From: Corynebacterium diphtheriae
GTDB lineage: Bacteria; Actinomycetota; Actinomycetes; Mycobacteriales; Mycobacteriaceae
Direction: 5' to 3'
Assembly (NCBI RefSeq): GCF_001457455.1
Contig: NZ_LN831026.1
Location: 1,860,001-1,924,000, forward strand
DNA length: 64,000 nucleotides
The stretch's first letter is position 1, and the number at the start of each line of letters is the position of its first letter. The notes under the pieces were generated by a model, which saw nothing but the letters and a program-made list of their open reading frames with translations, was not told the DNA's origin and made no database searches. A program made the position numbers and the translations under genes. Positions 9,656 through 20,651 of the stretch are shown here, in pieces.

Positions 9656-10931
9656 GCGCTTCCAAAGGAACGCGACGAGACTCCCCATCAGCATCGATTT
9701 CTTCGCGCGTGATGCCCAACATATAAAGGACCTCATCAAGGAAAGGAGTATTAACCGAGGTGTCGGCGACTTCTCGCAACGCTGGTTTCGCATTAAACGC
9801 AATGCCCATGCCTGCAGCCGAAATCATGTCAATATCATTCGCACCATCACCAACAGCAACAGTCTGATACATCCGAAGCCCAGAATCCTCGGCAAACTCA
9901 CGCAGGAACTCTGCCTTAGCCGCACGGTCCACTACCTTACCGATCACGCGGCCCGTCAACTTGCCGTCCTCGATTTCCAAGGTATTTGCCCGAACATAAT
10001 CAAGATCCAAATCCTGGGCAAGATCTTCCAAAACTTGGATAAATCCACCCGAAACCACAGCCGTCTTATAGCCCAAGCGCTTCAGGGTGCGAATCGTGGT
10101 ACGCGCGCCAGGGGTAAGCACAATATCGCGAGCAACCTCGTCGATAACAGAAGCGTCCAACCCAGCCAACGCCTTCACACGCTCACGCAGAGATTCCTCG
10201 AAATCAAGCTCGCCGCGCATCGCACGCTCGGTGACCGCCGCAACTTCTTCTTCCCTACCAGCATGCGCGGCCAACATCTCAATGACCTCACCAGTGATCA
10301 ATGTGGAATCGCAATCAAAACACACCAACCTCTTCGAGCGGCGCTGCAAACCAGCGCGTTCGATCACGATGTCAACGCCCAACTCGGTTGTCAAGGCAGC
10401 CAGCGCCTTCCGCAACGGCTCTGCCGCACCGGGGGCAGGATCCGCCACAGTCACGCGCAGCTCAAGACCGGTAACAGGGTAATCCGAAATCCCTCGAATA
10501 CCATCAATGTTGGCACCAAAATCAGCCATAGTCTGACCGATCTTCCAAATGTCCTCAGCACCAACAGGATTACCCAAGATCACCACAACGTGGGTCGAAC
10601 GAGGGCGTGAAACCTCAGTGCGAGACTCCACCGAAAGCGAAACAGACTGACCGTGCACACTCAACGTGTCGCGAAGCCCCTGTTCAACAGAATCGATCAT
10701 CGAGGCTTTGATTCCGGCATAAACGGCAATGCTCAAAAATCCACGGAACTTTGATTGTTCCACGTCCAAAATCTGCACATTGTTCGCAGAAAGAACACGG
10801 AAAGTTGCAGCAGTAACACCATGGCGGTCAGCGCCAGTCACCGTAATAACAACTGGGGTGAGGTCTTGGCGCAACGGCACTGAAGTTATTGGAAGAGTCA
10901 CCTCGCTATTGTTGCATGATTTGTGACTCAT
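9648..10931 (-). CDS. serB: Phosphoserine phosphatase with N-terminal ACT domains
   Basis: A 427-residue enzyme for the last step of serine synthesis, removing phosphate from O-phosphoserine. The N-terminal half carries ACT-type ligand-binding repeats (TPVVITVTGADRHGVTAATF; STHVVVILGNPV). The C-terminal half is a HAD phosphatase with motif I VCFDCDSTLITGEV, motif II TAVVSGGF and motif III VAVGDGANDIDMI. The size and fusion match actinobacterial SerB2. The ACT part suggests feedback control by serine (known for M. tuberculosis SerB2). Starts at ATG 10931. Confidence 0.95.
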   Translation of the reverse strand: MSHKSCNNSEVTLPITSVPLRQDLTPVVITVTGADRHGVTAATFRVLSANNVQILDVEQSKFRGFLSIAVYAGIKASMIDSVEQGLRDTLSVHGQSVSLSVESRTEVSRPRSTHVVVILGNPVGAEDIWKIGQTMADFGANIDGIRGISDYPVTGLELRVTVADPAPGAAEPLRKALAALTTELGVDIVIERAGLQRRSKRLVCFDCDSTLITGEVIEMLAAHAGREEEVAAVTERAMRGELDFEESLRERVKALAGLDASVIDEVARDIVLTPGARTTIRTLKRLGYKTAVVSGGFIQVLEDLAQDLDLDYVRANTLEIEDGKLTGRVIGKVVDRAAKAEFLREFAEDSGLRMYQTVAVGDGANDIDMISAAGMGIAFNAKPALREVADTSVNTPFLDEVLYMLGITREEIDADGESRRVPLEAHE

Positions 10932-10965
10932 ATCCCATTAACACCCCTGTACTAGGTAACACAAA

Positions 10966-10997
10966 AACGAGGACCTAGGAAAACTTAGGTCCTCGTT
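10966..10997 (-). terminator. Rho-independent terminator after ctaD
   Basis: A 12-bp perfect stem (10966–10977 with 10986–10997, AACGAGGACCTA half-site) with an 8-base loop lies 41 bases beyond the ctaD stop codon. On the minus strand the stem is followed by a run of T (complement of ACAAAAA), as expected for an intrinsic terminator. Confidence 0.85.
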
Positions 10998-11037
10998 CAA
11001 AGTCAGAAAGCGATCAGATTATCGCTTGTTCACTGGC

Positions 11038-12732
11038 TCAGTGGTGTCCAATATGAGCCTCGCGGCGCATGCGCTCCACCATGTGTGGGTAGTGCAGCTC
11101 GAAGGCAGGACGCTCGGAGCGGATACGTGGCAGCGACGTGAAGTTGTGGCGTGGAGGAGGGCAAGAGGTAGCCCACTCCAAGGAGTTGCCATAACCCCAT
11201 GGGTCGTCGACAGTAACGATCTCACCGTAGCGGTAGGACTTGAACACGTTCCAGATGAATGGGATAACCGAGACACCAAGCAAGAAGGAGAACACGGTAG
11301 AAATCTGGTTCAAGGTGGTGAATCCGTCAGACTCGAGGTAGTCGGCGTAACGACGTGGCATGCCCTCGTTACCAACCCAGTGCTGAACCAAGAAGGTGCC
11401 GTGGAAGCCAACGAAGGTGATCCAGAAGTGGATCTTGCCCAGACGCTCATCCAACATACGGCCGGTCATCTTGGGGAACCAGAAGTACACACCAGCGTAG
11501 GAAGCAAATACCACGGTACCGAAGAGGGTGTAGTGGAAGTGTGCAACCACGAAGTAGGTGTCAGAGATGTGGAAGTCCAGTGGTGGGGATGCCAGCATAA
11601 TACCGGTCAGACCACCGAAGAGGAACGTCACCAAGAAGCCCATGGTCCAAGTCATCGGGGTTTCCCAAGAGATGTGACCGCGCCACATGGTGCCCAACCA
11701 GTTGAAGAACTTCACACCGGTTGGAACCGAGATGAGGAACGTCATGAAGGAGAAGAATGGCAACAGGATTGCGCCGGTAACGAACATGTGGTGTGCCCAC
11801 ACAGCCATCGAAAGCATACCGATGGACAAGGTTGCAAAAACCAGACCGATGTAGCCGAACATTGGCTTACGTGCGAACACTGGGATGACCTCGGAAACGA
11901 TGCCGAAGAATGGCAGTGCTAGGACGTACACCTCTGGGTGGCCGAAGAACCAGAAGAGGTGCTGCCACAGGATGGCACCGCCGTTACCTGGATCGTAGAT
12001 GTGTCCACCGAGCTTGCGGTCGTACATAACACCCAAAGCTGCTGCGGTGAGCAGTGGGAAGATCAGAAGAACGATGACGGAAGCAACGAAGATGTTCCAG
12101 CAGAAAATTGGCATACGGAACATGGTCATACCTGGTGCACGCATGCACAGGATGGTGGTGATCATGTTCACGGCGGAAGCAATGGTACCGACACCAGTTG
12201 CACCCACGCCGATGATCCAGAAGTCGCCGCCCACACCTGGGGAGTGGATGGAGTCAGCCAAAGGCAGGTACATCGTCCAGCCGAAGTCTGCTGCACCACC
12301 TGGGGTGAGGAAGCCTGCCAGCATTGCGACGACGCCGATCTGGGTAATCCAGAAACCAAAAGCGTTCAAACGTGGGAATGCCACGTCAGGTGCGCCGATC
12401 TGCAATGGCAAAATATAGTTAGAAAAGCCCCACACCACTGGCGTACCAAAGGCCAGCAGCATGATGGTTCCATGAAGGGTGAACAGCTGGTTGAACTGCT
12501 CGTTAGACAGGAACTGAAGTCCTGGGCTGAAGAGCTCGGCACGAATAAGCAGAGCCATCAAACCACCAACGAAGAACCACACGAAGGACATGACGATGTA
12601 CATCATGCCCAGTAGTTTGTGGTCAGTTGTGGTCAGCATCTTCCACGCCAGCGTTCCCTTGCGGGCACCACCGGTTGGTGCGGGCCTTGTTGGCTCGGCA
12701 TAATTTTCGAGCCTCGGCGCCACAGCGGTCAT
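11038..12732 (-). CDS. ctaD: Cytochrome aa3 oxidase subunit I
   Basis: A 564-residue membrane protein with 12 hydrophobic segments, the catalytic subunit of the terminal oxidase that reduces oxygen and pumps protons. The haem-copper signature [14 protein letters not shown] (about residues 261–274) contains the Cu-B His and its cross-linked Tyr. AHHMFVTG supplies further Cu-B ligands and HFHYTLFGT the haem ligands. In corynebacteria ctaD is unlinked from ctaC/ctaE, as here. It starts at ATG 12732 behind a perfect AGGAGG (complement at about 12738–12743) and has its own terminator. Confidence 0.98.
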   Translation of the reverse strand: MTAVAPRLENYAEPTRPAPTGGARKGTLAWKMLTTTDHKLLGMMYIVMSFVWFFVGGLMALLIRAELFSPGLQFLSNEQFNQLFTLHGTIMLLAFGTPVVWGFSNYILPLQIGAPDVAFPRLNAFGFWITQIGVVAMLAGFLTPGGAADFGWTMYLPLADSIHSPGVGGDFWIIGVGATGVGTIASAVNMITTILCMRAPGMTMFRMPIFCWNIFVASVIVLLIFPLLTAAALGVMYDRKLGGHIYDPGNGGAILWQHLFWFFGHPEVYVLALPFFGIVSEVIPVFARKPMFGYIGLVFATLSIGMLSMAVWAHHMFVTGAILLPFFSFMTFLISVPTGVKFFNWLGTMWRGHISWETPMTWTMGFLVTFLFGGLTGIMLASPPLDFHISDTYFVVAHFHYTLFGTVVFASYAGVYFWFPKMTGRMLDERLGKIHFWITFVGFHGTFLVQHWVGNEGMPRRYADYLESDGFTTLNQISTVFSFLLGVSVIPFIWNVFKSYRYGEIVTVDDPWGYGNSLEWATSCPPPRHNFTSLPRIRSERPAFELHYPHMVERMRREAHIGHH

Positions 12733-13047
12733 ACGATCCTCCTGACTTGTGGGTACCTCATACCACGGCGGGTATGAGGTGACCAGATTTACACTGTGAC
12801 ATCTTATGGCAGGCTATGGCACTAATCCAGCCACTACCCTAGAACCACGTTTCACACTATTAACATTGCAAACTGTGATCCAGCAGTCAGGGAGGCGTCG
12901 TAACGCCTTTGTGCTGGAGTTTCCCCCTCAATGTTAATTATTGGGTGACTATCGCCACATTTTTTGGGCGAAAAGTCAATTTTTTGAGTCCAGCAATGTG
13001 ACCCTGATTTCACCCCCACCCGCGATCAACCTAAAGGTTGAACAAAG
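12733..13047. promoter_or_regulatory. ctaD upstream region
   Basis: About 315 bases without a gene between the nrdF terminator and ctaD. It must hold the ctaD promoter and a long leader. I see the AGGAGG ribosome-binding site next to ctaD and a short repeat in the leader around CCACGGCGGGTATGAGG, but no operator that I can name with confidence. Confidence 0.4.
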
Positions 13048-13086
13048 AAAACCGCTGCACAACTAAATTAGTTGCACAGCGGTTTT
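13048..13086 (-). terminator. Terminator after nrdF
   Basis: A long hairpin with arms at 13048–13066 and 13068–13086, containing a 10-bp perfect outer stem (AAAACCGCTG half-site) and a 2-base internal mismatch, lies 8 bases past the nrdF stop. On the minus strand the T-rich side follows the stem. Confidence 0.8.
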
Positions 13087-13093
13087 CATGGAA

Positions 13094-14086
<993 letters not shown>

Positions 14087-14124
14087 TTACACACTCCTTT
14101 TTTGGCAAGTCTTTTTGAGCTTAC

Positions 14125-14171
14125 ACCACCGACCCAAAATGTGACTTTCGACACACTTTATGGTCGGTGGT
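14125..14171. repeat. Inverted repeat upstream of nrdF
   Basis: A 10-bp perfect inverted repeat, ACCACCGACC at 14125–14134 and GGTCGGTGGT at 14162–14171, with 27 bases between. It lies 45 bases upstream of the nrdF start, within the likely promoter region. It could be a regulator site or an RNA stem in the leader; I cannot assign it to a known regulator. Confidence 0.5.
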
Positions 14172-14287
14172 TTGGTTTGGCTATGTTTATTGGCGACTGG
14201 TTTCCATTTGCGGGCAAACGTGGCATATCTCACCACATCTAGCCACTCAACCAGCTCACTTAGACAAACGCAAAGCAATTATTCGAG

Positions 14288-14302
14288 CTGAAAAATTTTC
14301 AG
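14288..14302. promoter_or_regulatory. Near-perfect palindrome upstream of ferritin gene
   Basis: The 15-base sequence CTGAAAAATTTTCAG is symmetric apart from its central base and lies about 90 bases before the ferritin start. It does not match the DtxR consensus. The intergenic space 14081–14391 between nrdF and ftn holds this, the repeat at 14125–14171 and both divergent promoters; nothing else is recognisable. Confidence 0.35.
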
Positions 14303-14391
14303 TTAAGCAAGGGAACCCAAACACAAAAACCCCAGTTATGCTGGGCTATCTTAAGCTGACAGTTCCTTAGCGGACTTTTAGCATTAGTGGC

Positions 14392-14877
14392 ATGAGCATC
14401 AACGATAAGCTGGCAGCAGCACTAAACGACCAAATCACCGCCGAGTTGGAAGCCTCCATGGTTTACCTCCAGCTCTCCTACATCTTGGATGATCTTTCCC
14501 TTACCGGAATGAGCAGCTGGATGAAGAAGCAGCACAAGGAAGAGCTCGATCACGCAGCAGCATTTTCCAAGCATCTTCTGAACCGCGACTACCGCCCACA
14601 GATCGGCGACATCGCACCTCCAAAGCTCGATGCTGCTACCGCTATCGAAGCTTTCGAGGCATCCCTCGCTCACGAGCAGAAGATTACTGGCATGATCCGC
14701 GAACTCGCAGATCTTTCCATGTCCGTGAAGGACCACGATTCTCGCCCACTGATCGATAGCTTCCTGCAAGAGCAGATCGAAGAGGAAGCAACCGTGAAGG
14801 AAATCCTCGATCGTCTGCGCATGGCAGATACCGGCACCGGACTGCTTCGCATGGATGCCGAACTGGGAGAGCGTTAA
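14392..14877 (+). CDS. ftn: Ferritin
   Basis: A 161-residue four-helix iron-storage protein. Ferroxidase-site residues can be followed: the Glu in TAELEASMVYLQLSY (about residue 17), the KKQHKEELDHAAAF stretch (Glu and His, about residues 46–56), and HEQKITGM and LQEQIEEEATVKEIL later. It matches the non-haem bacterial ferritin (Ftn) of corynebacteria rather than bacterioferritin, since no haem-binding Met is placed at the dimer interface. Starts at ATG 14392. It lies between nrdF and nrdE, the latter facing it. Confidence 0.95.
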   Translation: MSINDKLAAALNDQITAELEASMVYLQLSYILDDLSLTGMSSWMKKQHKEELDHAAAFSKHLLNRDYRPQIGDIAPPKLDAATAIEAFEASLAHEQKITGMIRELADLSMSVKDHDSRPLIDSFLQEQIEEEATVKEILDRLRMADTGTGLLRMDAELGER

Positions 14878-14902
14878 TCCCCTCCCCCAGCAAGCTTCTA
14901 CG

Positions 14903-14929
14903 AAAAATCCCCCGCGAGGGGGATTTTTT
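14903..14929. terminator. Bidirectional terminator between ftn and nrdE
   Basis: An 11-bp stem (AAAAATCCCCC paired with GGGGGATTTTT) and a 5-base loop, followed by T-runs on both strands. It sits between the convergent ends of ftn and nrdE. Confidence 0.9.
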
Positions 14930-17088
14930 TATAGCATGCAGGATACGCAACCCTCGACCTCGGTACCCTCAAGGGCAACTTGGCGGAGGCGAATATAGTA
15001 CAGGGACTTAATTCCTTTACGCCATGCGTAGATCTGCGCGCGGTTGATGTCACGGGTTGTCACGTTGTCCTTGAAGAACAGCGTCAACGACAGTCCCTGG
15101 TCAACATACTTGGTGGCTACCGCATAGGTATCAATGACCTTTTCAAAGCCAATCTCATAGGCATCTTGGTAGTACTCCAAGTTGTCGTTATCCATGTGCG
15201 GCGCTGGGTAGTACACACGACCGATCTTGCCTTCCTTACGGATCTCAATACGAGAGGCGATCGGGTGAATCGACGAGGTGGAGTTGTTGATGTACGAGAT
15301 CGAACCCGTCGGAGGCACAGCCTGAAGGTAGCGGTTAAACAAGCCGTCCTTCATGACCAACTGCTTGAGCTCTTCCCAGTCTTGCGCTGTTGGCACAACA
15401 ATGGTGGAGTTTTCAAATAGCTCTTGAACCTTTGCGGTCTTCGGCGCAAAGTCAGCTGGATCGAAACGATCAAAGTAGCTGCCATCGGCATAGTCGGAAG
15501 TTTCAAAGCCTTCAAAACGCTGGCCGCGTTCCGCAGCAATCTTGTGAGAAGCGCGCAGGCATTGATACAACACGGCGGCAAAGTAGGCGTTGGTAAAGTC
15601 CAAGCCTTCTTCTGATCCGTAGAAGATATGCTCACGACCCAAGTAGCCGTGCAGGTTCATCTGGCCAAGGCCGATGGCATGAGCTGCATCGTTGCCCTTC
15701 TTAATGGATGGCACGGAATCGATAGAGGTCTGCTCGGACACCGCGGTCAAACCACGAATCGCGGTTTCCACGGTCTTAGCAAAGTCAGTGGAATCCATGG
15801 CCATAGCGATATTCATGGAGCCAAGGTTGCACGAGATATCTTCGCCGACATGCTCGTAGGTCAGATCGGCATTAAGAACTGATGGCGAGTTGACCTGCAG
15901 GATCTCCGAGCACAGGTTAGACATGTTAATCCGGCCTTCGATGGGGTTGGCGCGGTTAACGGTATCTTCGAACATGATGTACGGGTAACCGGACTCGAAC
16001 TGGATCTCGGCGATCGTTTGGAAGAACGAACGGGCGTTGATCTTGGTCTTGCGGATACGCGGATCTTCGACCATGTCGGCATAGAGTTCGGTGACAGAGA
16101 TATCCGCAAATGGCTTACCGTAGACGCGCTCGACGTCGTAGGGGCTAAACAGATACATGTCTTCGTTTCGCTTAGCCAGCTCAAAGGTGATGTCTGGGAT
16201 CACAATGCCCAGCGACAATGTCTTAATGCGGATCTTCTCATCGGCATTTTCGCGCTTGGTGTCCAGGAAGTTCAAGATGTCTGGGTGGTGAGCATTCAGG
16301 TACACCGCACCTGCACCTTGACGTGCGCCCAGCTGGTTAGCGTAGGAGAAGGAATCCTCGAGCAGCTTCATCACAGGGATAACACCGGAAGACTGGTTCT
16401 CAATCTTCTTGATCGGTGCACCGGATTCACGCAGGTTGCTCAGCAGCAACGCCACGCCACCACCACGCTTGGACAGCTGCAATGCGGAGTTAATGGAACG
16501 TCCGATCGACTCCATGTTGTCTTCGATACGCAACAGGAAGCACGATACTGGTTCGCCGCGCTGTGCCTTACCGGAGTTAAGGAAGGTCGGGGTTGCCGGC
16601 TGGAAACGTCCGGTCATGATCTCGTCAACGAGGTTACGAGCCAGCTCGATGGAACCGTCGGCAAGCGTTAGTGCCACCATGCACACGCGATCTTCGAAGC
16701 GCTCGAGGTAGCGTCGACCGTCGAAGGTTTTGAGCGTGTACGAGGTGTAGTACTTGTAGGCACCCAAGAATGACTTAAAGCGGAACTTGTGCGCGTAGGC
16801 CTGCTTGAACAGGTCTTTGATGTCTGCAAAAGAGTACTTGTCCAGCACTTCTGGCTCGTAGTAGTTGTTTTCTACGAGGTATTCGATCTTTTCTTCCAGG
16901 TCGTGGAAGAACACTGTGTTTTGATTGACGTGCTGCAGGAAGAACTGGTTGGCCGCTTCGCGGTCTTTATCAAATTGGATTCGCCCGTTTGCGTCATAAA
17001 GGTTCAACAGTGCATTCAGTGCGTGGTAGTCGAGTTGCTCAGCGCGGGAAACTGGCTCAGCAACGTGCCTTCCCATGGATTGATTCAC
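14929..17088 (-). CDS. nrdE: Class Ib ribonucleotide reductase, large (R1) subunit
   Basis: A 719-residue catalytic subunit that reduces ribonucleoside diphosphates. The active-site region includes [12 protein letters not shown] with the first redox Cys, NLCSEILQ with the thiyl Cys, and a C-terminal tail ending GCVSCML, whose Cys pair is re-reduced by NrdH. It lacks the N-terminal ATP cone of class Ia enzymes, consistent with class Ib. Start is GTG at 17088; a second candidate start ([11 protein letters not shown]) lies 4 codons in. It is the last gene of nrdH-nrdI-nrdE on the minus strand. Confidence 0.97.
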   Translation of the reverse strand: MNQSMGRHVAEPVSRAEQLDYHALNALLNLYDANGRIQFDKDREAANQFFLQHVNQNTVFFHDLEEKIEYLVENNYYEPEVLDKYSFADIKDLFKQAYAHKFRFKSFLGAYKYYTSYTLKTFDGRRYLERFEDRVCMVALTLADGSIELARNLVDEIMTGRFQPATPTFLNSGKAQRGEPVSCFLLRIEDNMESIGRSINSALQLSKRGGGVALLLSNLRESGAPIKKIENQSSGVIPVMKLLEDSFSYANQLGARQGAGAVYLNAHHPDILNFLDTKRENADEKIRIKTLSLGIVIPDITFELAKRNEDMYLFSPYDVERVYGKPFADISVTELYADMVEDPRIRKTKINARSFFQTIAEIQFESGYPYIMFEDTVNRANPIEGRINMSNLCSEILQVNSPSVLNADLTYEHVGEDISCNLGSMNIAMAMDSTDFAKTVETAIRGLTAVSEQTSIDSVPSIKKGNDAAHAIGLGQMNLHGYLGREHIFYGSEEGLDFTNAYFAAVLYQCLRASHKIAAERGQRFEGFETSDYADGSYFDRFDPADFAPKTAKVQELFENSTIVVPTAQDWEELKQLVMKDGLFNRYLQAVPPTGSISYINNSTSSIHPIASRIEIRKEGKIGRVYYPAPHMDNDNLEYYQDAYEIGFEKVIDTYAVATKYVDQGLSLTLFFKDNVTTRDINRAQIYAWRKGIKSLYYIRLRQVALEGTEVEGCVSCML

Positions 17089-17137
17089 GAGACAAATCCT
17101 TACAAGATTGCTTGATGGATAGGGGAAAATTATTCAG

Positions 17138-17563
17138 TTATTTTTCAAGGCCTAGTGCTGCCGCGTTTTCTCGCAGACCGTCGCGCACTAGCCTGACATC
17201 TTCGTCGTTGCCCATGAGTTCAAATCGATACACATAGGGTACCGAACATTTCTGCGAAATCACATCCCCAGCTTTGCCAAAGTCGAGGCCGAAGTTGGAG
17301 TTTCCTCCTGAAATGACCGCGCGGATAAAACTGCGATTGTGTTCGTTGTTCAGGAATTTAATCACCTGAACGGGTACCGGCTTTGTGTTGTTTCCGCTTA
17401 TCGACGCTCCCCCGCCGTACGTTGGGCACACAAGTACGTAGGGCTCGTCGATACGCAACGGGGCGTCGGACTTGGTCAGTGGGATGCGCTGGGACGGAAA
17501 TCCCAGTTTCTCTACAAACCGTTTGGTGTTTTCGGTGGCCGAAGAGAAATAGACAACCAGCAT
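17138..17563 (-). CDS. nrdI: NrdI flavodoxin-like protein
   Basis: A 141-residue flavoprotein that generates the oxidant needed to assemble the manganese-tyrosyl radical in NrdF. The FMN phosphate loop is [18 protein letters not shown] at the N-terminus, and [20 protein letters not shown] is the second flavin loop typical of NrdI. It is 49 bases upstream of nrdE and downstream of nrdH. Confidence 0.96.
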   Translation of the reverse strand: MLVVYFSSATENTKRFVEKLGFPSQRIPLTKSDAPLRIDEPYVLVCPTYGGGASISGNNTKPVPVQVIKFLNNEHNRSFIRAVISGGNSNFGLDFGKAGDVISQKCSVPYVYRFELMGNDEDVRLVRDGLRENAAALGLEK

Positions 17564-17656
17564 TTCGCCGATATCCCTTCCTTTATATAGACATAAGGAA
17601 AGCCGCCGACGGAACAGCCCAGTTGCTGCCGTGGCGGCACAAAGTGGTGTGTGGCG

Positions 17657-17890
17657 CTACGCTACCTGTGCTGCCAAGGAGCTGATGCGCTCAGGACGGA
17701 AGCCCGACCAGTGTTCGCCGTTTGCTTCAACGACAGGTGCCTGCAGGTATCCGAGCCCCATGACGTAGTCGCGAGCCTGATCGTCGACGCTGATATCTAC
17801 GAGGGTGTAATCCAATCCTGCTCGGTCGAGAGCCTTTTTGGTTGCGTTGCACTGGACGCAAGCTGGCTTGGTATACACGGTGATAGACAT
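17657..17890 (-). CDS. nrdH: NrdH glutaredoxin-like redoxin
   Basis: A 77-residue electron donor for NrdEF. The redox motif is CVQC in VYTKPACVQCNATKKAL, and the C-terminal WSGFRPERISSL matches the NrdH-specific WxGFRPD-type segment. It is the first gene of the nrdHIE run. Two NrdR-type boxes lie upstream of its start at 17890. Confidence 0.97.
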   Translation of the reverse strand: MSITVYTKPACVQCNATKKALDRAGLDYTLVDISVDDQARDYVMGLGYLQAPVVEANGEHWSGFRPERISSLAAQVA

Positions 17891-17964
17891 AGCGCAAACT
17901 TCCTATTTCTTAACAAATTATGAGATTACCGAGGCAACGAGATTGCTCTCGGCGACATGAAAAG

Positions 17965-18012
17965 ACACTATACTTTGTGGTACTTTTCCGCAACCAGCAC
18001 AATATCTAGTAT
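17965..18012. promoter_or_regulatory. Tandem NrdR boxes upstream of nrdHIE
   Basis: Two 16-base elements, ACACTATACTTTGTGG at 17965–17980 and GCACAATATCTAGTAT at 17997–18012, each agree with the NrdR box acaCwAtATaTwGtgt at 13 of 16 positions. Their starts are 32 bases apart, about three helical turns, which is the spacing normal for NrdR pairs. They lie 75–120 bases upstream of nrdH. NrdR represses ribonucleotide reductase genes when dATP/ATP is bound. The gap 17891–18191 between nrdH and crtB also holds the divergent crtB promoter. Confidence 0.8.
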
Positions 18013-18191
18013 CCCCGTTCGGCAAACCCCCAGCAACCAGGCGCGCCGGACCCCTACATGTTGAGGTTGGACCCAGCGGCGGCAAAATGAGCCGTTTCGT
18101 ATATCCCCAGCTCGTCCACAACGCATCCACATAAGCCCAGCACGGGCGTTATCAGATTGTTATATTGGCGTTGCTGATAGGATCAGGACAC

Positions 18192-19064
18192 GTGGACCAC
18201 CGGCAAACATTCCTCTCTCGCTACGACACCGCGGCATGCAAAGCAGCACACGAAATCATCAGCTGCTACTCCACCAGCTTCGGCCTAGCCACAAAACTCC
18301 TGCGTGGTCGCATCCGCACAGACATCAGCAACCTCTACGCCATGGTGCGCATCGCCGACGAAATCGTCGACGGCACAGCACAGATGGCAGGCCTTGAACC
18401 CAACGCCGTCTCCCAGCTCCTCGACGATTACGAAGCAGCCGTACTTGCCGCCCCCACGCAGCGATTCCACGCCGACCCCATCCTCCACGCTTGGGCGCTA
18501 AGCGCTCGGCGCTGCAAATTTAAAACTGAACACGTGCAGGCATTTTTCACCTCCATGCGCAACGACCTGCACAAACAAAACTACGAGGCCGCCGAATTTA
18601 ACGAATACGTCTACGGTTCCGCCGAGGTCATAGGCCTTATGTGCTTGGACGCCTTCCTCGTGGAACAACACCCCCGCCCGCATGAGCGCACCATGATGGA
18701 ACACGGCGCGCGCAGTCTCGGCTCCGCCTTTCAAAAAATCAACTTCCTGCGCGACCTTGAAGAAGACACCCACGTCCTCGGACGCAACTACTTCCCACAA
18801 CTAACCGGCGAGCTTACCGACGCCACCAAGGCCCTCCTCGTCGCCGACATCCGCACCGATCTCGCCGCCGCGTACCACTACATCCCACTCCTGCCTTTCG
18901 ACGCCCGCGTCGGCGTCCAAGCAGCCGCAGACCTCTTCACAGCGCTGACCGACCGCATCCAGGAGGCCTCCGCAGTCGAAGTCACACACACTCGGATCCG
19001 TATTCCCAAAGCCCAAAAAATTGCCATCATCACCCGAGCCCCTTGGAGAGCATTACATGGCTAA
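18192..19064 (+). CDS. crtB: Phytoene/squalene synthase family protein
   Basis: About 290 residues. I take GTG at 18192 (VDHRQTFLSRYDTAAC), preceded by a GGATCAGGA ribosome-binding site; a TTG start 9 codons earlier is also open. The two Asp-rich motifs of head-to-head prenyl synthases are present: VRIADEIVD (about residue 56) and FLRDLEEDT (about residue 190), together with the STSFGLATKLL opening. It condenses two prenyl diphosphates, giving phytoene or a C30 equivalent. The gene overlaps crtI by 8 bases and is divergent from nrdH. No prenyl diphosphate synthase (crtE) is linked here. Confidence 0.92.
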   Translation: MDHRQTFLSRYDTAACKAAHEIISCYSTSFGLATKLLRGRIRTDISNLYAMVRIADEIVDGTAQMAGLEPNAVSQLLDDYEAAVLAAPTQRFHADPILHAWALSARRCKFKTEHVQAFFTSMRNDLHKQNYEAAEFNEYVYGSAEVIGLMCLDAFLVEQHPRPHERTMMEHGARSLGSAFQKINFLRDLEEDTHVLGRNYFPQLTGELTDATKALLVADIRTDLAAAYHYIPLLPFDARVGVQAAADLFTALTDRIQEASAVEVTHTRIRIPKAQKIAIITRAPWRALHG

Positions 19065-20583
19065 ACACGCAATTGTTATTGGCGCCGGTGTTGCAGGTCT
19101 TGCCACCGCCGGACTCCTGGCACGCGAGGGCTACCACGTGCGCGTCTTTGAAAAACTCGACGCCCCTGGCGGCCGCGCCGGCCAACTCACCGACAGCGGC
19201 TTTCGCTGGGACACCGGCCCCTCGTGGTATCTCATGCCCGAAGCCTATGACCGCTTCTTTGAGCTCATGGGCACCACCACCGAGCAGGCCTACGAGCTTG
19301 TCGACCTCCACCCCGCCTACCGGCTCTTCCCCGAAGGCTCACCAACACTCGACGTGGATAGCGGCGTGGGAAACGTCGCAACGCTTTTCGACGCCCTCGA
19401 CCCCGGCGCCGGCAAAAAAATACAACGCTACCTCCGCAACGCCACCGACATGTACCACCTCTCCCTGCGACACTTCCTCTACACCACTTTTAGCAACCCC
19501 CGCGACTTCCTGCGCGCCGACATCCTTCGCCGACTCCCCTACCTTGCGCGACTCTTAAGCAGCTCACTTGATACGTGGGTACGCAACCGATTCCCACACC
19601 CCATCCTGCAACAAATACTGAGCTACCCCGCGGTGTTCCTCTCCACCCAGCCCACCCAAGCGCCCGCACTCTACTCACTCATGAGCCACACCGACCTTGT
19701 CGAAGGCGTACGCTACCCTCGCGGCGGATTCGCCGCCATCATGTCCGCCATCGAAAAAATCGACCGCGAAGCCGGCGTGGAGTTCTACTACGAACACGAA
19801 GTCACCGACATCACCATCGAATCCGGTCGCGCCTGCGGCATCACCGCCACCGGCCCCCACGGAACCTCCACCTTCAATGCCGATGTTGTCGTCTCCGCCG
19901 CAGACCTCCACCACACCGAAACTCGGCTGCTGCCACCCCACCTGCGCAGCTACCCCGAAAACTACTGGAGCAAACGCAACCCAGGCCTTGGAACCGTACT
20001 CATCATGCTAGGAGTGCGCGGGCACCTACCCGAACTAGCCCACCACAATCTGCTCTTCAGCAAAGACTGGGACCCCGATTTCGCCGCCGTCTATTCCGGG
20101 CCACACCCCTCCCGCCCACTCGACGCATCACAATCCATCTACATCTCTAAAACCTCAGCAACCGACAGCGACGCAGCCCCCGAAGGACACGAAAACCTCT
20201 TCATCCTCGTGCCCGTCCCCGCCAACGATGCCCTCGGCCACGGCAACACCTACCACCACACCGCCTCCCTAAGAGTCGAAGAAATCACCCGCGCAACAAT
20301 TGCACAGATCGCCACATGGACCGGTATCAGCGACCTCGACGAGCGCATCGTGGTCACCAAAACAATTGGGCCTGCCGACTTTTCCGAGCGCTACCACGCA
20401 TGGTCTAGCGGTGCCATCGGACCGGCACATACCTTGATGCAATCCGCGTTCTTCCGAGGCAAAAACATGGCATCGAAAGTCAAAGGCCTCTACTACGCTG
20501 GCGGCACCACCGTGCCTGGTGTTGGAGTCCCCATGTGCCTGATCTCCGCAGAAAACGTGATCACTCGAATCAAAGCGGAATAG
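19057..20583 (+). CDS. crtI: Phytoene desaturase family protein
   Basis: About 508 residues from ATG at 19057 (MAKHAIVIGAGVAG), which overlaps the crtB stop. The N-terminal FAD-binding GxGxxG motif (VIGAGVAGLATAG) is followed by GGRAG. The C-terminal block GLYYAGGTTVPGVGVPMCL is the CrtI signature. It introduces double bonds into the product of the neighbouring synthase in the membrane. The pair makes a short carotenoid module; cyclase or elongase genes are absent, so the end product cannot be told from this window. Confidence 0.93.
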   Translation: MAKHAIVIGAGVAGLATAGLLAREGYHVRVFEKLDAPGGRAGQLTDSGFRWDTGPSWYLMPEAYDRFFELMGTTTEQAYELVDLHPAYRLFPEGSPTLDVDSGVGNVATLFDALDPGAGKKIQRYLRNATDMYHLSLRHFLYTTFSNPRDFLRADILRRLPYLARLLSSSLDTWVRNRFPHPILQQILSYPAVFLSTQPTQAPALYSLMSHTDLVEGVRYPRGGFAAIMSAIEKIDREAGVEFYYEHEVTDITIESGRACGITATGPHGTSTFNADVVVSAADLHHTETRLLPPHLRSYPENYWSKRNPGLGTVLIMLGVRGHLPELAHHNLLFSKDWDPDFAAVYSGPHPSRPLDASQSIYISKTSATDSDAAPEGHENLFILVPVPANDALGHGNTYHHTASLRVEEITRATIAQIATWTGISDLDERIVVTKTIGPADFSERYHAWSSGAIGPAHTLMQSAFFRGKNMASKVKGLYYAGGTTVPGVGVPMCLISAENVITRIKAE

Positions 20584-20605
20584 GAGCCCATTGCAGAGAT
20601 AACAA

Positions 20606-20635
20606 AAAGACCGTCACCTCTTGGTGACGGTCTTT
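20606..20635. terminator. Terminator between crtI and rpmJ
   Basis: A 13-bp perfect stem (AAAGACCGTCACC with GGTGACGGTCTTT) and 4-base loop. The T-run is better on the minus strand (TCTTTTTGTT), serving rpmJ, and adequate for the convergent crtI. Confidence 0.85.
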
Positions 20636-20651
20636 GAAGTTATAACACGAA

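Noticed and set aside
14280..14391. DtxR box upstream of ferritin
   Set aside because: The region has TTAAGCAAGGG but not the 19-bp DtxR palindrome; the local palindrome CTGAAAAATTTTCAG does not fit.
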